Assembly (NCBI GenBank): GCA_021018995.1 | Contig: CM037590.1 | Location: 86,460,097 to 86,524,096, forward strand | Origin: Chloranthus sessilifolius | Lineage: Eukaryota > Streptophyta > Magnoliopsida > Chloranthales > Chloranthaceae | Length of the DNA stretch: 64,000 nt | Direction of reading: 5' to 3' | Shown here: positions 34,285-46,398 of the stretch, in pieces | How positions within the stretch are numbered: the first letter of the stretch is position 1 | Layout: every line of letters begins with the position of its first letter | The notes under the pieces: model-generated | What the model saw: only the letters and a program-made list of their open reading frames with translations | What the model was told of the DNA's origin: nothing | The model's database searches: none | Made by a program: the position numbers and the translations under genes

Positions 34285-36271
34285 TTAGCCTGGAGGATCT
34301 GGAAGATCAATGGTCTCTTTAGGCTCACAAATGTTGTCAACGCAAAGTTTCAGCCTCTGACTATTGCCCTTAAAGGTTCTGCCATCTGTAGGATGCATGA
34401 CTTCGACAGCTCCAGATGGGGAAACGTGTACCACTGTGAAAGGTTCATCCCATCTGGACTGTAGCTTTCCTGGAAAGAATTTCATTCTGAAGTTGAACAA
34501 CCATACCTTGTCATTGGGCTTGAACACTTTGCAGAGCAAATGTCTGTCATCGAAGGCTTTGGTCCTCTCCTTGTAACTCTGAGCATTTGCATAAGCTTCT
34601 AAAAGTAGTTCATCCAGCTCGGATAACTGGAGTTTCCTGTGAATACCAGCTGAGTGTAAGTTAGAGTTTACTGCTTTAATGGCCCAATACGCTTTGTGTT
34701 GAAATTCAACAGGCAAGTGACATGCCTTGCCATAAACTAGTCTGAATGGGGACATGCCTATGGGGGTTTTATAGGCTGTTCTATAAGCCCATAAGGCATC
34801 AGTTAACTTGCTGGACCAATCTCTTCTATTGGTTCTCACAGTCTTCTCGAGAATATGTTTGATTTCCCTGTTGGAAATCTCTACCTGCCCACTGGTTTGT
34901 GGGTGGTAGGGAGTGGCTACTCTGTGGGTAATAGAGTATCTTTCCATCAGTTTGTCAAAAGGTTTATTACAGAAGTGGCTTCCCCCATCACTAATAATAG
35001 CTTTAGGAAAGCCAAATCTTGAGAAGATGTTGTCTTTCAGGAATTGAATGACGACTTTGTGATCATTTGTCCTTGTAGCTATGGCTTCTACTCATTTGGA
35101 TACGTAATCCATAGCGACAAGGATGAAATTGTATCCAGAAGGTGGAAAAGGTCCCATGAAGTCGATTCTCCAAATATCAAACATTTCAACAACGATTATA
35201 GGTTGCAGGGGCATAGAGTTTCTCCTTGTAATACTGCCCATTTGCTGGCATCGATGACAAACTTTACAGTGCTGCCGGGCATCCTTGAATAGGGTAGGCC
35301 AGTAGAACCCACTTTGAAGAACCTTGGCCATAGTCTTATTACCACTGAAGTGGCCCCTGCAAGCCTATTCATGGCACATGGTTAGGATGTTTTGAAATTC
35401 AGTTCCAGGTACACAACGTCTGATCACCTAGTCTACACAATGCTTAAAAAGGTAAGGATCCTCCCACATATAATGTCGAATCTGTGCAAAGAATAGATTT
35501 TTATCATCCTTGGTCCAATGTGGAGGGATCCTACCCACAGTAAGGTAATTGAAAATATTGGCAAACCAGGGCATACTTATCTGGACAGTCAGAAGCTGCT
35601 CATCTGGGAAGGAGTCGTTGATGGGCAAGCTTTCTATGTTAGTTGTTGGGATCCTTAATAGATGATTAGCCACCACGTTCTCAACCCCCTTCTTGTCCTT
35701 AGTATCTAAATTGAATTCCTGCAGAAGAAGAATCCATCTAATTAGTCGTGCTTTAGCTTCGTTTTTGGACAAGAGGTATTTCAAAGCTGAGTGGTCAGTG
35801 AACACAATAATTTTTTATCCCAGCACATGAGATCTGAATTTTTCTAAGGCAAAGACAATAGCTATTAGCTCTTTCTCAGTTGTAGTGTAATTCAATTGAG
35901 CATCAACCATTGATTTACTAGGCAGAGAAAAATCAGGGGATTGCAAGATGGGAGATGTGGTCAAACAAGTTTTTAACAGTTCAAAAGCAACTTGACATTC
36001 AGCATTAAAGTCAAAAGGGACATCCTGGCACAACAGGTGGCAGAGGGGTTTAGAGATTTTGCTAAAATCCTTGATGAACCTCCTGTAGAAGCCAGCATGA
36101 CCTAGAAATGATCTAACTTGTTTGACAGTTTTCGGAGGGGGCAAATGAGCAATCAAATTGATCTTAGCTTGATCAACCTCTATTCCTTTGTGAGAGACAA
36201 CATGTCCTAGAACAGTGCCTTGAGTCACCATGAAGTGACTTTTCTCCCAACTCAGAACTAGGTTGGTCTCC
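34285..36271 (-). pseudogene. E4 pol, downstream part: RT end, RNase H, integrase (broken)
   Basis: Integrase is at about 34285-35400 ([38 protein letters not shown]; the zinc region at about 35200-35330 with CHRCQQMGSI). RNase H is at about 35430-35960 ([17 protein letters not shown]). The end of RT with [20 protein letters not shown] is near 36060-36130. The reading is interrupted at 36271 by E5. It is a fossil with several breaks. Confidence 0.85.
36267..36271. repeat. Target site duplication of E5, left copy
   Basis: TCTCC here and at 50111-50115. The RT reading of E4 continues across the two sites. Confidence 0.9.
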
Positions 36272-37568
36272 TGATCAATTTTAAATAAACCCTTGCAAGT
36301 GTACAAGATCTGTTCTAGTAAGGCAAGAACAAGGGTGTCGAACCCACAGGGAAATCTGAAATTTTATTCAATTCTTCCTAGAGATTTAGAAAATATCCCC
36401 GAGGAAGTACCAAGGGGTAGATTTAATTTTTACCAAGAGTTAACACTTTTCTAATTGCAAGAAAGAAAATAAATTAATCTAAAAATTATGTAATGAGAAA
36501 TCTAAGAACAAATTTTAAAAACAAGATCAAGGAATTTGCTACCCCAGATTTATACCCTTTTCTATTTTTAAACCCACAATTTTATTAACATCAAACACAC
36601 CATCATTCTAAGAGAAACATGACTAGTAATTAAGCGTGATCATTAACCCGGCATACCCTATCTAAAAACAATGACTCAGCCTAATCGCGGTATGAATCAT
36701 GTGAAAAGCATAGCGTATCTCATGGTATTTTAGATCAAAACACTAAAAACATGATCACTACACTTTGAGAAAAACGATTTGATGATGAAATTATCAAACT
36801 ATGGTATTAAACATAAAATATAGGTACTTATCTGGGGATCGCATCCTCCTTGATCTACAGCCTTTAGCCTCTCATCCTTGGTGCAAGATCTTCAATTGTA
36901 TTCAAAACCATTCCCAAAGTAAAGAGCAAAGAAGGTGTAAAAGAAATATATCTTCTCAGGAAATCTCAACACAATTTTATTACTCTAAGAAAACCCTCTT
37001 ACAAAAGTTTCTAATTATTACACAAATTTCTCTCAAAACTAAAACTCTCTATATCAAAAAACTCTCTCTAAAAAAAACAACTCTCCCCCCCCATACAAAG
37101 CCGTAGGCCTCTTATTTATAATATCCGATTGAAACTAACCCTAATTGCCTCAATCGATTGAGAGAGAGATCTCAATCGATTGACTTTGAGTTCGAATCCC
37201 TTAGGGCATACGCCTTCATGTCTCAATCGATTGAATTTCATGTCTCAATCGATTGACTTTCTAGGGTTGAGTTTTTCTCCATCTGTCAATCGATTGACCA
37301 TAATGCCTCAATCGATTGACTCTTCAATGCAAATTCTTCCCTTTCTTGATGGGGGTTGATTCTCTTTATGGCTCTCAATGCTTCTTTGGACCTTTTTGTC
37401 CATATCTCTTTTTTAGCCTGTAATTTCCTTCTTTTATGCACTTGAACGATCTAACTGTCAGAAACACCTGTAAACATCAAAACCTCACAACAACCATCAG
37501 ATGCTTTCATTGAACAGCTAAATGTAGGATTTAAAGTGTGAATTATAGTCATATTTCAGCACCGATCA
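36272..37568 (-). repeat. E5 3' LTR (left)
   Basis: 1297 bp. It holds six CAATCGATTG palindromes in three pairs (37151/37173, 37224/37246, 37287/37309, all 22 bp apart) and, in element sense downstream of them, a TATA box TTATAAATAAG (37111-37121). The 32-nt hairpin of the other families is not seen. Confidence 0.95.
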
Positions 37569-37692
37569 CACCCCCAAACCTACACTTTGCTAGACCTCGA
37601 GCAAAGAGAATGATAAATATAAAAATAAACTAACATCCTAAAATTTAAATGCCACTTTCGTAGGGAACACGATTGCACTTAGCATGTGCAAC
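37569..37692 (-). promoter_or_regulatory. E5 polypurine tract and 3' hairpins
   Basis: The tract AGGTTTGGGGGTG is at 37569-37581. H2 is CTTTGCT/AGCAAAG (37585-37606) with a different loop. H1 is GTTGCAC/GTGCAAT (37672-37692): a C-G pair replaces the T-A pair next to the loop, with one G.U at the base. Confidence 0.75.
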
Positions 37693-40525
37693 AAGCCTTT
37701 AAACCCCTAGGTGATCCCTAGTGGAGGAGTTGTGTCTCCTGAAGGTTTTCAGTGAAGGTACCTACAAACTTCAAGGCTATTAGGATTGATTAATCATGTC
37801 CTTTAGCAATTAGATGCCCTGAAAATCTTTTTAGAATACATCTAACCATGTTTATTCCATTTATGCCACATTCAGTTCAGACCATTGTCTTCTAATATTC
37901 ATATTTCATGCCTCAATGTCATGAGATCATCACTGCCCAAAGTTCTTATGTCAGAGGACAAGCATAAACTGGAACTTTTAGATCACATGTCTAGACTCCA
38001 ATCCTCACCATGGGTATACACTCAGAATGAAATCACTCCCGATGAATGAGATGGAATTGTAACACCATTAGGAGAAAATCTCACAAGTTTAAAGAAAGAC
38101 GGTGTATCAAAGAATTATAAGGGAAATCTCATTAAGAAAGATATCTGTATTTTAAGCATGCATATATCAAGCACCATAGACAATTATGTACTTACTCTCC
38201 ACAAGGCATTTCATCACTCATGATTGGATCAAAAAGGTCTTTTCTAAGGTTGTAATGGGGCTCGGGTTAAGGTTAAGAGAAGAAAGGAAGGGTGGATTCA
38301 AAAATTTCTGAGAAATTGGAAAAGAAACAACTACTGATTTTGTATTTTTATTCTTTTTCTTTTCTAGTCTCTCACCATTCTTCTCAATATATTTTTCATT
38401 GTATTTTACAATTTCCTTTTCTCCCCTTTTTTTTTTTAGTACACACTACAACACATATAATCCCCACTTACTCTCGTTTCACTCATTTTCATCCCTTGTT
38501 CCTAATTTCTCAGAAATAAGTAAGGGCAAGCTGAATTTTCGTGGTAAGGTTAAAGGTTATTGCAGCTTATCAAAGAATGTATAAAGGTAAATTTCCAATA
38601 AGCTTAAAGGTGTACTAGAAGGATAAATTTCTGAGGTGGGGCATTTTAAGCACAGACGAACCAATGATGGCCTTAGATCATTTCCTTTCATGATGGTAAA
38701 ATATGCCCATTCGCCTTAAGTTAGTACACAATGATTTCTAGTGTAATGTTATAACACCCATAAAATCACAAATCAATGGGTTTTAACAATTGGAACAAGG
38801 ATTTCAAGGATACTCCGAATTTATTTCAGCACTCATTAAGAACGAGGACAAGTGTTTCAAAAACTTTCAAGGTTTTAGTCTTTCTTTGTGATCTTTAGGA
38901 TTCCATGTTACACACTTAATCTCCGATTTTGAGATTGAGAGCGAGTGATGAAAACAATTATTTTTAAGCATGATTCATGATCATTAATGTTCAATATCTA
39001 CACCTTATGGGCACTCATAAAATAACCATGGTATGATAGCATTGATTAAAGAAATTCAGGAAGAATCTTCATGCTGACAAATATGAATAATCAATTAAAT
39101 TACAGCATTTGCCAACCATCAGTTAATCGATTGAGACCAAATTCTCAATCGATTGACAGATTGGACTCAATCGATTGACTGAGCCATAAATTCTTATATC
39201 CTTTAATGTTTATCAGTTGATCGATTGAGACAGTAGGATCAATCGATTGACTGATAAACATTCAAAAATCCGAGAATCAGCTAAAAGGTTTTTTTTTTTT
39301 TTTTTTTTTAGAAAACAACCAATTACCCCCCCAAACCTGAACTGGCCAATGTCCTCATTGGTGATGATGTGGAGAAAGGGAAGAAGGCCTCCCCCAAACC
39401 TGTTCTATGCAATCAAAGGACAAAACAACCGAGCAAGGGAAAGAGAGAAAATACAAATACGAAACTAAATTGTTATTAGAAAGAAAATTATTACAAAGTA
39501 AAGCAAAATCTAACGTGATGCAACACGAAATAAATGAATCCAAAACGAAAACAAACCGAACTGAAACAACGAAAACATAAGAACACCCCTACCCTAAAGA
39601 CATGTAAACTGAGATCCTAAAAACCGAAAACAAATCCTCTAGTCCGCCATGGTAGAGATTCCGCCCCGTGGCTTTGGAAAAGCGTAGCGCCACATTTCTT
39701 CAGAAATTCCAACCGCGCCGACAGGTGGGATTGGGGCCCGAGGTGGTGATTAGGGTGGGGTAGGGGTGGTGAGGACGGGTGATGAAAGATTTCATCAAGG
39801 TGGAGGATGGCATGGGTGGACCAATCGATGGGTGGTGGAGCGGTGTATCGCACGCTTGCGCATGGGCTCCATTAACTTTTGGGCTGCGGCGCGCGTACGA
39901 GGACGGATGGAAGACATGGCGACAAGGCGGGGACGGAAACTGCAAATTTGGACTAAAAGGAGGACCCGGCAAGTGCCCTAAATAGCTAAGAATTTCCTAA
40001 AAGAGGGACACTTTAAAGAAAAAAATTCGGAAGTCGGTGCATGGAGAAATATTTAGAAAGAATACCAATCGATTGACATGTTTGTGTCAATCGATTGACA
40101 AGAGAGGGCATGATGGTAAATCCAGCTCCATATCAAATATTTGGAGAAACCCCCCTATTCCAGCAGGGGTTGACTGGCTGACCAAGTAAGTGTCAATCGA
40201 TTGGCACCTAAATGTCAATCGATTGATAAACCATACTAAAAATAGAGACCAAAACCAGGAATGTCCAAATTTAGGTGCATCATTCAATCGATTGAGACAG
40301 AAGTTTCAATCGATTGACGGAGGAAAATATAGGAGGGCATGAGGTAGCTCAATCGATTGAGAGAGAGATCTCAATCGATTGACTGAGAGCCAGAAACCAA
40401 ACACAAATATGCCCAAAACAAAGCAAACATTATCATTGAAGCTTGCAGCCACCGATCCGATACATCAACAAAAATACCATAAACACCAAACAGAAAAAAA
40501 AAAACTTCAAAACAAAACAAGACAA
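37693..40525 (-). other. E5 non-coding tail with palindromes and internal polypurine-tract-like site
   Basis: About 2.8 kb. There is a pyrimidine-rich stretch on the plus strand (about 38340-38440). CAATCGATTG pairs lie at about 39120-39250 and 40068-40382. The internal tract AGGTTTGGGGGGG (39325-39338) is preceded in element sense by the hairpin CCAATG-AGGA-CATTGG (39346-39361). A second tract-like AGGTTTGGGGG lies near 39390-39403, and a T run is at 39290-39309. No gene can be supported here. Confidence 0.62.
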
Positions 40526-41659
40526 TCAGACATCATCATCATCATCTTCATCTTCATCTTCCGGTTCCCGCTCCTCGTTCATTGCCGCTCGCGCGCCGTC
40601 GATGAAATGGTTGGCACGACCCGGGAATGACTCGCGAGCCATCCGCATAAGGAGAGCGGTTTGAAACCGGGACCGCCTATCCACACCACCGAGCCATGCA
40701 TTCAGCCCGTCCATCCGCACCTCGAGGCGAGAAACAGCTGCCTCGGCATCAAAATCGGGGACCTCTTCGGGACGAGGTCGCCTAACACCGCCACGTTGGC
40801 GCTGTGCGGGGTTTGGACGGGGAGGAGGAGGAGCATCCTCAACCGGGGCCGATTGCACGCGGATGATCGCCTTGATGCTCTTGACCCACACATTCACACC
40901 ATATTGATAGAATTGCATGTCACCCATCTCCTCATCGTCATAGATGGGGCAGCCAAGGTGCTCCAGAAGGTGCATCACATAGTGTGGGAAGTGGAGGAGA
41001 ATCGCAGCACGCTTGGCCCGGTAATGCGTGGCGATATCACTATGGCAGCGGTACATCTCCGCGCATCAACCATCAAAGCATCAAACCAAGTATTGTGTGT
41101 GTGCGCGTAGCGCCTTCACCGACCCAAAGTCCTCTCGGTCTTTGTACCATGTGGCGAAGGTTATTGGCCATAACGATGTCCCAAAGAGGATATCCATGGG
41201 CAACACACAGCTTTTGGCGGTCCCACAACCACCACACATATTGTTGATCATATCATCTTGGCTACGCTCGATAGCCGGAGGAAGGTGGTGGTTGACGGGA
41301 CGAGCCTCGTAGAAATTAAAAGCACGGGTGAGATCAGCGGCATGGAGGTTATATTGCCAGTTATCGATCTCAATGGTGATGAACGGCAAGCCGGTTGGGG
41401 AGAGGGTCTCGGGCACCCACACCATCTTTTGATAGAATAGCCGAATGATGCGCGGGGCTACATCGATGGGTGGTGGGGTGAGCAGCATTTCCAAACGGAG
41501 GGCCTCGATGAATTCGATCGACCGTGCGCATTCCGTGATGTTCCGGTACTTTACCAAGTCGAAAAAATTCTCTGTTTGGAATTGGCGATCGATATAATGC
41601 TCATTAGGGATGCGCGGTGGATCATTGGCTGGGTGCGGTGGTCGGATAAGGGCAGCCAT
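40526..41659 (-). pseudogene. E5 ORF3 (nearly whole)
   Basis: The upstream long frame starts at the ATG at 41659 (MAALIRPPHP) and a second long frame covers 40526-41056. The first part has a globular character: FFDLVKYRNITECARSIEFI, then LFYQKMVWVPETL, comparable to LFYQNIRVKTGDD in E2. The last part has a Pro/Arg-rich segment, a predicted helix region and a tail of Asp/Glu encoded by a CATCTT-type repeat (about 40530-40560). It lacks the TQT repeats of E1, E2 and E6. The role is unknown. A TATA-like box lies about 85 bp upstream. Confidence 0.72.
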
Positions 41660-42348
41660 TTGATCGAAACAAGGATGAGCAAAAGATCTCGGCTTGAAAA
41701 TTAGGGGTCGAATTGAATGAGGACTCCACGGGTGGGGAGGACCATATATATAGTGTGAGCCTCAATCGATTGAGGCTTACTGCTCAATCGATTGAGGATG
41801 CATGGACTTCCCACGTCGCGAGGTGGGAGCGGCAACGTGGCACTGCTTGGGAGAAGGGGCTTGTGCCATTACTCCACTATTGAATGTCAATCGATTGACA
41901 CTAAGTTGTCAATCGATTGAGGATTGATAGCGCCGGTTGGTGTCCTTGGAAACGGAAGGGCATTAAAGGGCCACGGAAAACCAACCCAAGAAGGCAGCTG
42001 CCATGACAAGAGTTGTCGGGTGGCAGTCCAAATTCCAACACAAATGCACAAACTCTTAAGATGTCAATCGATTGAGGCCAAATTCTCAATCGATTGAGAC
42101 AAAAGACTAAAAAAAATGATGATGAAGCTCAATCGATTGACACAGACCCTGCAATCGATTGAGGAATCTCAGTCAATTGATTGTCACAGACCCTTCAATC
42201 GATTGAGGAATCACAGTCAATCGATTGACTGTGGACTCTTTTTTTTTTTTTTTTTTTTTTTGTTAGAAAAAATTTCTTTTTTTTTTTTTTTACAACAACT
42301 GGGGTGCCTCCCAGGAAGCGCTGAGTTTACATGTCGACAGCTCGACCT
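41660..42348 (-). other. E5 spacer between pol and ORF3: CAATCGATTG pairs and TATA-like box
   Basis: Palindrome pairs lie near 41762, 41886, 42064 and 42128, with a run of three near 42171-42226. Spacing within each is 22 bp. In element sense the TATA-like box CACTATATATATGG (41742-41755) and the ORF3 ATG at 41659 follow. Two T runs (about 42239-42292) separate the spacer from pol. The array, TATA and start order repeats that of the LTR. Confidence 0.7.
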
Positions 42349-45300
42349 TTGGTGTAATCGATCCCGGGATCACGGAGGTGCATCGCCTCAATCTGTAACT
42401 GGGTGATCGGCTCAAACATTGGTTTGAGTCTTTGCCCATTAACTTTACAAATGTGATTGTCAACAAGGCTCCGAATTTCAATGGCACCATGCGCACTAAT
42501 GGACACTACCTGAAATGTGCCTTCCCATCGAGATTTTAATTTTCCCGGGTGGAGCTTCAGTCGGGAATTGAATAACCAAACTTTTTGGCCAATGTGAAAT
42601 TCTTTTCGAGAAATGGATGCATCATGCAGCTTTTTATACCTTTCCTTGTACATTTTCGAATTCTCATACGCTTCGTAGCGTAATTCCTCCAATTCATTCA
42701 ATTGCAATCGGCGATGCGACCCGGCTGCTTGCATGTCAGAATTAAATCTTTTTATCGCCCAGAATGCTTTATGCTCCAATTCGACAGGAAGATGGCAAGC
42801 TTTGCCGTAAACAATTCGAAACGGAGACATTCCAATCGGAGTCTTGAATGCAGTCCGATATGCCCACAGAGCCTCTGAGAGCCGATTTGACCAATCTTTT
42901 CTATCCGGTCGGACCGTTTTTTTTCTAGAATTGCAATTTTCGATTAGACACTTCCACTTGGCCGCTAGTTCATGGATGGTGCAGCGTAACAACTTTGTGA
43001 GTGTGACGCATACTTCTTCATTAAGGTGGCAAAATGGCTATTACAAAATGCGAAACCGCCATCGCCGATGATTGCTCTTGGAATCCCGAATCGGGTAAAC
43101 ACATTGTCTCCGAGGAATTTGACCACAACCTTATGATCATTCGATCGGGTTGCCAGCTTCTATCCATTTCGAGACATAATCAGACCACTAGAATATATGA
43201 AAACCCAAAGGATGGGGGAAAGGACCCATAAAGTCAATCCCCCAAACATCAAAAATTTCAACAATCAGAATTGGATTAAGAGGCATCATATTCCATTTTG
43301 AAATATTGCCAAGCTGTTGACATCGTCGGCATTCCTTGCAAAATTGAGCAGCGTCACGAAAGATGGAGGGCCAGTACAATCCGCTTTGAAGGATTTTCTG
43401 GGCGGTCTTCTGTCCTCCGAAATGGCCGCCATCCCCAAAGATGACACAAATGTAGGACGCTCATTTGCTCCTCTTCGGGTACACATCTCCTGATGATCTG
43501 ATCTGAGCAAAATTTGAACAGACATGGTTCATCCCAAAAATAGTATTTATTTGGGAGAAAAAGAGATTCTTATCATTCTTACCCCACTGGGGGATTAGAT
43601 TAATAACTAGATAATTCACAATGTTCGCAAACCATGGAACCTTTGCATAAGCTACATCAATTGCTAGCAAATGTTCATCCGGAAATGTGTCACGGATGGT
43701 CTCAGGTATTGCAGATTCTTCAGGTAGAATTCTCGACAAATGATCACCACCACGTTCTCAACCCCTTCTTATCCTTAATCTCGAAATTGAACTCTTGGAG
43801 CGTATGATCCAACGGATTAATCTCGGTTTAGTATCCTTCTTTGCTAGAAGATATTTCAGCGGAATGATCCGAAAAGACCACTATTTTTATCCAAGCAAAT
43901 AGGAACGAAACTTGTCGAGCATACACCACACTAATAATTCTTTCTCGGTGGTGGTGTAATTGAGTTGGGCATCAATTAATGACTTGCTAGCATAATAAAT
44001 TATGTAGGTAATTTATTCACCCTCCGCCTAGGACTGCTCCAATTGCGTAATCGGATGCATCACACATGAGTTCGAATGGGAGAGAATAATCCGTGGTCGG
44101 ATGATTGGTGCATTGGATAAGAGCTCTAATTTCAAAAATGCTTGCATGCGTCCTCAAGAATTCAAAAGGAACATCTTTGCCAAGCAAGGTGCACAATGGT
44201 TTAGCCACCTTGTGAAATCCTTAATGAACCTTCGATAAAATCTGCATGACCCAAAAATGATCGAATTTGTCGAACACTGTTGGGTGGTGGCAAGTTAGCA
44301 ATTAGATCAACTTTTGCTCTATCCACCTCGCTTCCTTTCTGTCTCCCAATGTGCCGCACAGCAATCCCTTGTTTAACCATAAAATGACTCTTCTCGCAGC
44401 TACGAACAAGCTTGGACTCAACACAACGCTGCAGCACTTCGGACAGATGATTCAAACAAGAATCAAAGGTTCTCCCAAAACCGAGAAGTCATCCATGAAT
44501 ACTTCAATGAATTTGTCGATCATATTCAAAATATGGCCAACATACACCGTTGAAATGTGGCCGGGCATTACATAGGCGAATGGCATCCTGCGGTATGCAA
44601 ACATACCATAAGGGCATGTGAACGTTGTCTTTTCTTGATCGGGCACCGATTGTATCCCGAATACCCATCAAGAAAACAAGAAAACTCTTGCCCACTAACT
44701 TCTCAAGGATTTGATCAATGAACGGGAAAATGATCCTTTACGGTGGCGGTGTTTAATTTCGAAAGTCAATGCGATACACGCCATCCAAAGAGTTTCTAGT
44801 GGGGACCAATTCTCCGGCCAGCTTTCCTTCACCGTGATTAGGACTTTTGAATAATTTGGACCGGACTAACCCATTCACTATCGAATCGGATAGATGATTC
44901 CAAGATCAAGGAGTTTAATGACTTTTAGAACGACTTCTTGCATGTTTGGATTACCTCCCCTCCGTGGTTCCCTTGCAGGTTTACTCTCATCTTCCAAATG
45001 TTTTTTATCCATACATACCGATCGGTCCATCCCTTTGAGCTCCGTGTCAGTCCCACCGATAGCTTCCTTTGTGCTCTTTCAAAGACCTTCAACAACTCTT
45101 TTCTTGTTCGCCGACAACGTGATGAGATTATTATCGAAGTGTTTCATGAGGTCCCAGAAAAGCATACTTGAGGGACTCTGGCAATTGTTTCAATTCCACA
45201 AGTGGTGGTTGCTCAAGTGATGGAGGCAGCACGTCCTTCACCTCAACAGGAAATGATTCTATCGCAGGCATACTCGCATCTAAGTGGTCATCCTGGCATG

Positions 45301-46370
45301 ATGAGCTAGACTCTATCTCGTCGGACTGCTTCTCTTCCGATCCTTTCGCTTCATAGATGGCCAACAAAGCATTTTCAAATTCCTCTTTGGTAAGCATTGA
45401 AGGTAATGCCTCATCCACCACTTCATCTATCTGATCGATGTAAAAACATTCGACCTCATCCTCATTTGGGAAATGGTTCATCGCATGGAAGATATTCAAT
45501 CGTACCTTCATGTTTCCAAAAGGAATGTCCATGACTCCGTGCTCGACAATTAATGCCGCACGCGTTGGTCAGAAGCGAAACGGACGTCCAAGGATGATGG
45601 GGACTTGATTAAGTGACTTAACAGGTGTGTCCATGTCCAAAACAACAAAATCCACTGGAAAGATAAACTTATCTATTCCAACCAAGACATCCTCAATAAC
45701 ACCCCTCGGTCGTCTTTCTGATCTATCTGCCAGTTGCAGTGTGACCGTTGTGGGTCTCAATTCACCCAGTCCGAGTTTCTCGTACAATGAATATGGGATT
45801 AAATTAACACTGGCTCCCAAATCCAATAACACTTTCCCAACTGGTTGCCCACCAATGACACATGGAACAGTAGGAACTCCAGGGTCTTTTAGTTTTTGTG
45901 GGGTTTCCAATTGCAATATAGAACTGACTTGATTAGTCAAGAACACTTTCCTCGAAACATGATTACGTGCCTTTCTCTTTCGAGTGCATAAATCTTTGAA
46001 AAACTTTGCATACTCAGGCACTTGCTTGATCGTTTCAAGCAATGGAAGGTTTATCTTTACTTGCTTAAATGTTTCAAAAATATCTTCCATTTTGTTGTTG
46101 GTCCTTTCCCATTCTTGATGGAGGAGTTAGGCATTGAGGAAATGGTGCCTTTGGGACAAAAGGTGCGGGTTCCCCTTCTGAATCTTCGTCTTGTCCTTGT
46201 TGGATAGTTGAGGGAGACTCATTCTCTATCACCTTTTCTTTTCCCTTCTCTCTTCTTTTCTCTTCCTCTTTCTCTTTCTCGGTCTCTTTCTCGTTTCTCT
46301 TTCTTTTCTCTTTCTCCGCTCTTCGTGACTTTTCTTTCTCTTTCTGCTTCTCGCTCTTTGTCCGCTTCAC
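42349..46370 (-). pseudogene. E5 pol: protease to integrase (heavily broken)
   Basis: The start is Lys/Glu-rich (about 46200-46370). The protease motif LLDLGASVNLIPYSLYEKLG is near 45790-45850. RT pieces lie at about 44400-45000, with a TFTCPYGMFAYRRMPF stretch near 44590. RNase H is at about 43650-44200 and integrase at about 42350-43400 ([19 protein letters not shown]). The fossil has roughly ten breaks, far more than expected from the near-identical LTRs. It was probably copied with help from another element. Confidence 0.85.
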
Positions 46371-46398
46371 TTTCTTCGTCGCCAGGCATTTCCACTGA

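Larger units (their letters stand above)
29041..36271 (-). mobile_element. E4 (left piece): 3' LTR to RT of an Athila-type element
   Basis: In element sense (minus), this piece holds part of RT, RNase H, integrase, the spacer, small ORF3, the non-coding tail, the polypurine tract and the 3' LTR. E5 splits it inside RT, and the rest of RT continues at 50111. E4 itself sits in the ORF3 of E3. It is a fossil with several breaks. Only one LTR is in view, so its age is not readable, but it must be older than E5 and E6 and younger than E3. Confidence 0.9.

Noticed and set aside
37140-37325. Regular short repeats suggesting a CRISPR array
   Set aside because: The repeat is a 10-12 bp palindrome in pairs with no longer repeat unit, inside an LTR of a plant element, and there are no cas genes.
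39766-39985. Two overlapping plus-strand frames of about 70 codons in the E5 tail
   Set aside because: Antisense to the element, no similarity, GC-rich chance frames.
42116-42406. Open frames with repeated QSIDR/SIDC-like peptides near the palindromes (also 49719-49901)
   Set aside because: They are read-through of the CAATCGATTG repeats, with no start context or conservation, so they are not genes.
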